Source: DASRDS01 sp035570055 (lineage in GTDB: Bacteria; Gemmatimonadota; Gemmatimonadetes; Gemmatimonadales; Gemmatimonadaceae). Taken from it: 64,000 nt of DNA. Of the stretch, positions 61,601 through 64,000 are shown in pieces. Location: positions 120,426-184,425 of the forward strand of contig DATMLM010000069.1 in assembly GCA_035570055.1 (NCBI GenBank), given 5' to 3'. The notes under the pieces were generated by a model. The model was not told where the DNA came from and ran no database searches. It was given only the letters and a program-made list of their open reading frames with translations. The position numbers and the translations under genes were made by a program. Within the stretch, counting starts at the first letter, position 1. Each line of letters begins with the position of its first letter.

Positions 61601-61714
61601 GGGATAGATCGCCGACGGGAGACGAAAGCCGGCCCAGATACCCGCCGCGCTGACCAACGCGATGACGAGATAGATGAATCGGCGTTGCGCGCCGAGAAGA
61701 TCGTAGAGCTTCAT
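58667..61714 (-). CDS. RND efflux pump, inner-membrane permease
   Basis: 1015 residues with the RND layout: helix 1, porter domain 1, helices 2-7, porter domain 2, helices 8-12. Key family stretches are SGFLPEMDEGAYVFDYFTPG, MTLGAMAIAIGLVIDDAVVITENI (helix 4 with the proton-relay aspartates) and LNVSSFMGLILLVGLIVKNGIIL. The shape resembles HAE1/CusA-like pumps. It is encoded after the adaptor with an ATGA overlap. Substrate (drugs, metals or lipids) cannot be fixed from motifs seen here. Confidence 0.93.
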   Translation of the reverse strand: MKLYDLLGAQRRFIYLVIALVSAAGIWAGFRLPSAIYPELTFPRITVVAQGSALGARQVVFALTRPIEEAISIIPGVQRVRSKSIRGASQIDISFAPNTDMVYALQLVNTRVNEIRGTLPPEIEIEIERLTPSVFPILSYNLIGGDAATLYDIARYQIRPVFSRVPGVGRVDVQGTDVREIEVIVDPARLSAQSISYDDVANAIKQATSVDAVGRVAEDYQQFLIVTDQEAHTVEDIANVVVSTPSGSSIRVSDLGSVMLGTEDHTRIIAGDGRPAATLNITRQIGGNTVTIADSIAGLVETITHTLPPGVRIEPVYDQATLVKDAVTSVRDAMLIGAALAIIVLLLFLRHGVITAISATSIPLTLAITVFFMSLVGQTFNLMTLGAMAIAIGLVIDDAVVITENIARHLAITPDDRQRAIREAVQELIWPVTTSTITTVVVFLPLGLLQGVVGQFFIALSVTLTIAVLVSLVLALTIIPLLSAQFVKHRDEGAKVDWLADRYEKTLAIVLRHPSWVITAAVVLVALGVVAQQRVASGFLPEMDEGAYVFDYFTPGGTALTETDREVRIAERIMAATPEIEATSRRTGTELGVFATEQNRGDLVARLVPRSKRDRTVDEVIDDVRAKVQRAVPRLHIDFVQILSDVINDLAGAARPIEIKLFGEQLESLEAYAKALEPDMTKVDGVEDFYNGVSEPSPELMLRISGAEANRIGMTPQQVGADVSGSILGVVGGEIRTQDRAIAVRVRAPDTVRFDPLRLGSLPIIGTGHKPTPLSSLASITPQITRAEFDRENQQQMIAMTADISGRSIGDINKDVERVLAAHPPPPGIRVEIGGQYAGQRQAFRSLLIVLFLAGVSVIAIMVVQFESFIEPFVIVVAAPISFVGALALLMITGTPLNVSSFMGLILLVGLIVKNGIILLDFTKLRMEREGVPLETAVREAARTRLRPILMTTLCTLFGLLPLALGLGAGSELQRPLALAVIGGLALSTPITLFVVPTVLVAVRGRDFRKLGPIA

Positions 61715-62799
61715 GACCGCTCGGCGCCCTTCTGGTCGCTATCCGCCGGCGCCTCGGCCGGGGCGACTTGTTGGCGGAGCGGAACCACTTTGGCGCTGTC
61801 CTCCATGCCATACGCGCCGACCGTCACGACGACCTCACCGGCCTTGAGGCCATCGGTGATCTCGGCGTCCGTCTCGGTACGGCCGCCGACGGTGACGCGT
61901 CGCGCGAGCCCCTGACCGGCGGCCACGACGAAGACCTTGAGCCCATCGCCATCCGGGACCAGCGCTTGTACCGGGATCACGACCGCGTGCGGATGCACGG
62001 CAACGGCAATACGTCCGAAGACGGTTTCGCCGATACGAAGCGCGCGTGAGGGGTGGGTGAGACGAGCACGGACGAGGACGCCGCGCGAGGCCGAGTCGAC
62101 GGTCGCGCCGATCGACGCGACTTGTCCCTGGCCCAACGACTCGCCATCGCCCGTGCGGCCGGAGGTGAGCACGATCGTGGAGCCGGTGTGGACCGCCGCG
62201 CCATCGCCCGGCGAGAGGCTGAACACGATGTCGAGCATTCCCGGGTCGGCGACCGCGACCACGGGCTGCGAGGGATCCGCCGAGGCGCCGAGGATCGCGG
62301 TCATGCGGGTGACCGTGCCCGAGATCGGCGAGCGCAACGTCGCGAGCTGCTGGGCGCGTTCGGCGGTCACCGCGTTGGCCTTCGCTTGCGCGAGGTCGGC
62401 CTCCGCCTGGTCGGCGTCCTTGCGCGCCATGATCCCGGCTGAGGCCAAGCGTTCGGCACGCTGCGCCGCATGCTCGGCGTTGTCGAGCGCGGTGCGCGCG
62501 CTCTGCGCCGCGGCGTCGAACGGGGCGCGCTCGAACTCGACCAGCGGGTCGCCCTCGTGAACGACATCGCCCGGGGCGACAAATATGTGCGCGACTCGCG
62601 TTGGTGCCGGAGCCGCGAGCTCGGCATAGTGTCCAGGGCGCGGCGTCACGGTGCCGATCGCGGTCACCGTTTCGGTGAACGACTGCTGGACCGCTGTCGC
62701 GGTCTGCGCGTTGACGACTGGCTCCACGTCGTCTTTTTTCGCGTCACCACTTTTGCACGCCACGCCGAAAACGGCGAGAAAAATTATCCGACGGGTCAT
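61711..62799 (-). CDS. RND efflux periplasmic adaptor, lipoprotein
   Basis: 362 residues. The N-terminal signal ends in the lipobox FGVACKSG (Cys 15), so it is probably anchored to the inner membrane. The MFP-family order is clear: a lipoyl half, VAHIFVAPGDVVHEGDPLVEFE, a short coiled hairpin (AERLASAGIMARKDADQAEADLAQAKAN), the second lipoyl half LRSPISGTVTRM, then beta-barrel domains. It links the pump to the TolC-like protein and overlaps both genes by 4 bases. Confidence 0.93.
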   Translation of the reverse strand: MTRRIIFLAVFGVACKSGDAKKDDVEPVVNAQTATAVQQSFTETVTAIGTVTPRPGHYAELAAPAPTRVAHIFVAPGDVVHEGDPLVEFERAPFDAAAQSARTALDNAEHAAQRAERLASAGIMARKDADQAEADLAQAKANAVTAERAQQLATLRSPISGTVTRMTAILGASADPSQPVVAVADPGMLDIVFSLSPGDGAAVHTGSTIVLTSGRTGDGESLGQGQVASIGATVDSASRGVLVRARLTHPSRALRIGETVFGRIAVAVHPHAVVIPVQALVPDGDGLKVFVVAAGQGLARRVTVGGRTETDAEITDGLKAGEVVVTVGAYGMEDSAKVVPLRQQVAPAEAPADSDQKGAERS

Positions 62800-64000
62800 T
62801 GGTCGCCTACCTTCGACGTGAACAGTCGAACGGCGGCGGCCGCGGCAGCGGCGGCGCCGACATCGTCGACGTATTGGACGAGCGCGTCGCGGGCGCTCTT
62901 GCGGGCTTCGAGCACGCTCGGCAACGCCTGAGCGCCCTCGGCGAACGCGGTCAGGGACATCACGGCCACGCGGTTCGCCGACTGCAAGAGGCCGCGATCG
63001 CGCTCGGCACGAACGATCGCGGCCGCGAGCTCTCGTCGGGCTGCCGCGATCGCCGCGGCGCTTTCCCGGCGTGCACGGGCTAGCTCGGCTTGGGCCCTCG
63101 ATACGTTCGCGGCCTCGGTCGCCACCTGGCCGCCGTTCTGGTTGAACAGCGGGAATGGGAAGATCACGGTGGCGGCCGGCAACGGATACGGCTGCGTGGG
63201 GTCGCCACCTTCGACACCGAGAGAAATGGATGGTGTCGCAAAAGCCGCTCGCTTCGCGACGCTCAGCGCTGATTGTTCGGACCCCAGCGTCTCCTCGGCT
63301 GCCGCAACCTGCAGCGTCCGCCCGACGGTCGTATCGCGGCTCATCGGCGCCGCGATTCCCAGAGAGTCCGCGAGCGTGACTCGGATACTATCCGAGGCCA
63401 TTCCTAGCAGTGCTTGGAGATCGAGTACTGCGCCGATCGCGGCTAACGAATCGGCCGCCGAGGCGTTCGCGGCCTGTCCCGCGGTCACGGTGGCGAGCTC
63501 GACATCCAGATCGCTCGCATCGCCCGCTTCGCGTCGCACATGCGCCAGACGCAGCAGGCTGTCGGCGTATACCCCATTCAGGTGGGAGAGGCGTGCGTGC
63601 TCCTGGGCGACTTGGGCGCGAACATATGTCGTCTCGGCGTCGAACCGTGCCGCCGCGCGTTCGAACGCGTATCGATAGCCAGCCGAGCGCGTGGCGAGGG
63701 ACGCGCTGTGAATGCGCGCCGAGCGAAGCCACGGGTAGTCGATGGGAAACTCGATGAATCCGTGGTAGTGCGGCTCATCCCGCGTGTACTGGAATGACAA
63801 CGTGGGGTTGGGCCATTCCCGCGCAGCCGTGAGCCCGGCACGTGCCGTAGCCGAGTCGGCCCGCGCCAAAGCGACCCGGGTGCCGCGCGCGACGGCGGAA
63901 TCGACGGCCTCGCGCAGCGTCAGGGGTTGCGGCGCCTGTCCCAAAACTGTATGTCCAGCCGCCAGAGCGGCTAACCAGGTCCATGGGGAAATACGAACCG
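62796..64000 (-). CDS. TolC-family outer membrane efflux protein, 5' end outside window
   Basis: The frame is open to the right edge; 401 residues are visible and a GTG, ATG or TTG that would fit the signal peptide is not seen before base 64000. The visible start, VRISPWTWLAALAAGHTVLGQAPQPLTLREAV, reads as a signal peptide followed by the normal TolC N-terminus. Two repeats of the long-helix/strand pattern follow (YVRAQVAQEHARLSHLNGVY; AELARARRESAAAIAAARREL). It is the outer-membrane channel for the RND system and probably the first gene of that operon. Confidence 0.87.
   Translation of the reverse strand, partial: VRISPWTWLAALAAGHTVLGQAPQPLTLREAVDSAVARGTRVALARADSATARAGLTAAREWPNPTLSFQYTRDEPHYHGFIEFPIDYPWLRSARIHSASLATRSAGYRYAFERAAARFDAETTYVRAQVAQEHARLSHLNGVYADSLLRLAHVRREAGDASDLDVELATVTAGQAANASAADSLAAIGAVLDLQALLGMASDSIRVTLADSLGIAAPMSRDTTVGRTLQVAAAEETLGSEQSALSVAKRAAFATPSISLGVEGGDPTQPYPLPAATVIFPFPLFNQNGGQVATEAANVSRAQAELARARRESAAAIAAARRELAAAIVRAERDRGLLQSANRVAVMSLTAFAEGAQALPSVLEARKSARDALVQYVDDVGAAAAAAAAVRLFTSKVGDQ

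Overview
The window is high-GC, densely packed bacterial chromosome. Many adjacent genes overlap by 1-31 bases, with ATGA or GTGA junctions common. No rRNA, tRNA, CRISPR array, insertion sequence or phage gene was recognised. The gene content (a MacB/FtsX-type orphan permease, many small lipoproteins, zinc-finger anti-sigma factors, a secreted sedolisin-type protease, SUF and PQQ operons, LOG and QueG next to M23 peptidases) fits an aerobic, Gram-negative-type environmental bacterium, most likely Gemmatimonadota or a neighbouring phylum. That placement is inference from gene style, not a database match.

Left part (1-13.4 kb). A 2Fe-2S ferredoxin, a sedolisin-type serine peptidase and an OsmC-family peroxidase-like protein lead to a redox-type ECF sigma factor with an RsrA-like zinc anti-sigma factor. 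Divergent from them is one continuous plus-strand block, 4198-12932: pqqB-pqqC-pqqD-pqqE, a soluble PAS histidine kinase, bioF-bioA-bioD-bioB and pdxH. It joins PQQ, biotin and pyridoxal phosphate synthesis in what looks like one transcript. No pqqA was found.

Middle-left (13.4-28 kb). An orphan ABC-type permease converges on a minus-strand block (25678 to 15790): fadI, fadJ, a DPP-IV-type S9 peptidase, an M14 carboxypeptidase, proline dehydrogenase, a small unknown protein, rsgA and a GH16 lipoprotein. This reads as peptide, proline and fatty-acid catabolism. glpD diverges from it and converges on greA. The glpD/greA gap holds the first copy of a structured dispersed repeat.

Middle (28-45.5 kb). 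This is a mosaic of short units: LOG protein, M23 peptidase, queG, two related lipoproteins, an M10-type metalloprotease, a second ECF sigma/anti-sigma/PDZ operon, a serine hydrolase, a SufT-like protein, RNase D, a PLP enzyme, membrane proteins, a ferredoxin, and thiC under a TPP riboswitch. The second repeat copy sits directly upstream of that riboswitch. Three genes follow: a lipoprotein with a VCBS-like calcium motif and two tail-anchored FHA proteins.

Right part (45.5-64 kb). A complete SUF iron-sulfur operon (sufB-C-D-sufU-Rieske-sufS-second sufU) runs into a C-terminal processing peptidase and a fused membrane/DUF2059 protein, and ends at a strong two-way terminator. Beyond it lie a molybdate/tungstate-type ABC transporter without a binding protein, a NatA/NatB-type ABC-2 exporter, a vestige of a second such permease, and an RND efflux system (TolC-like protein, lipoprotein adaptor, pump). 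The TolC-like gene runs off the right edge.
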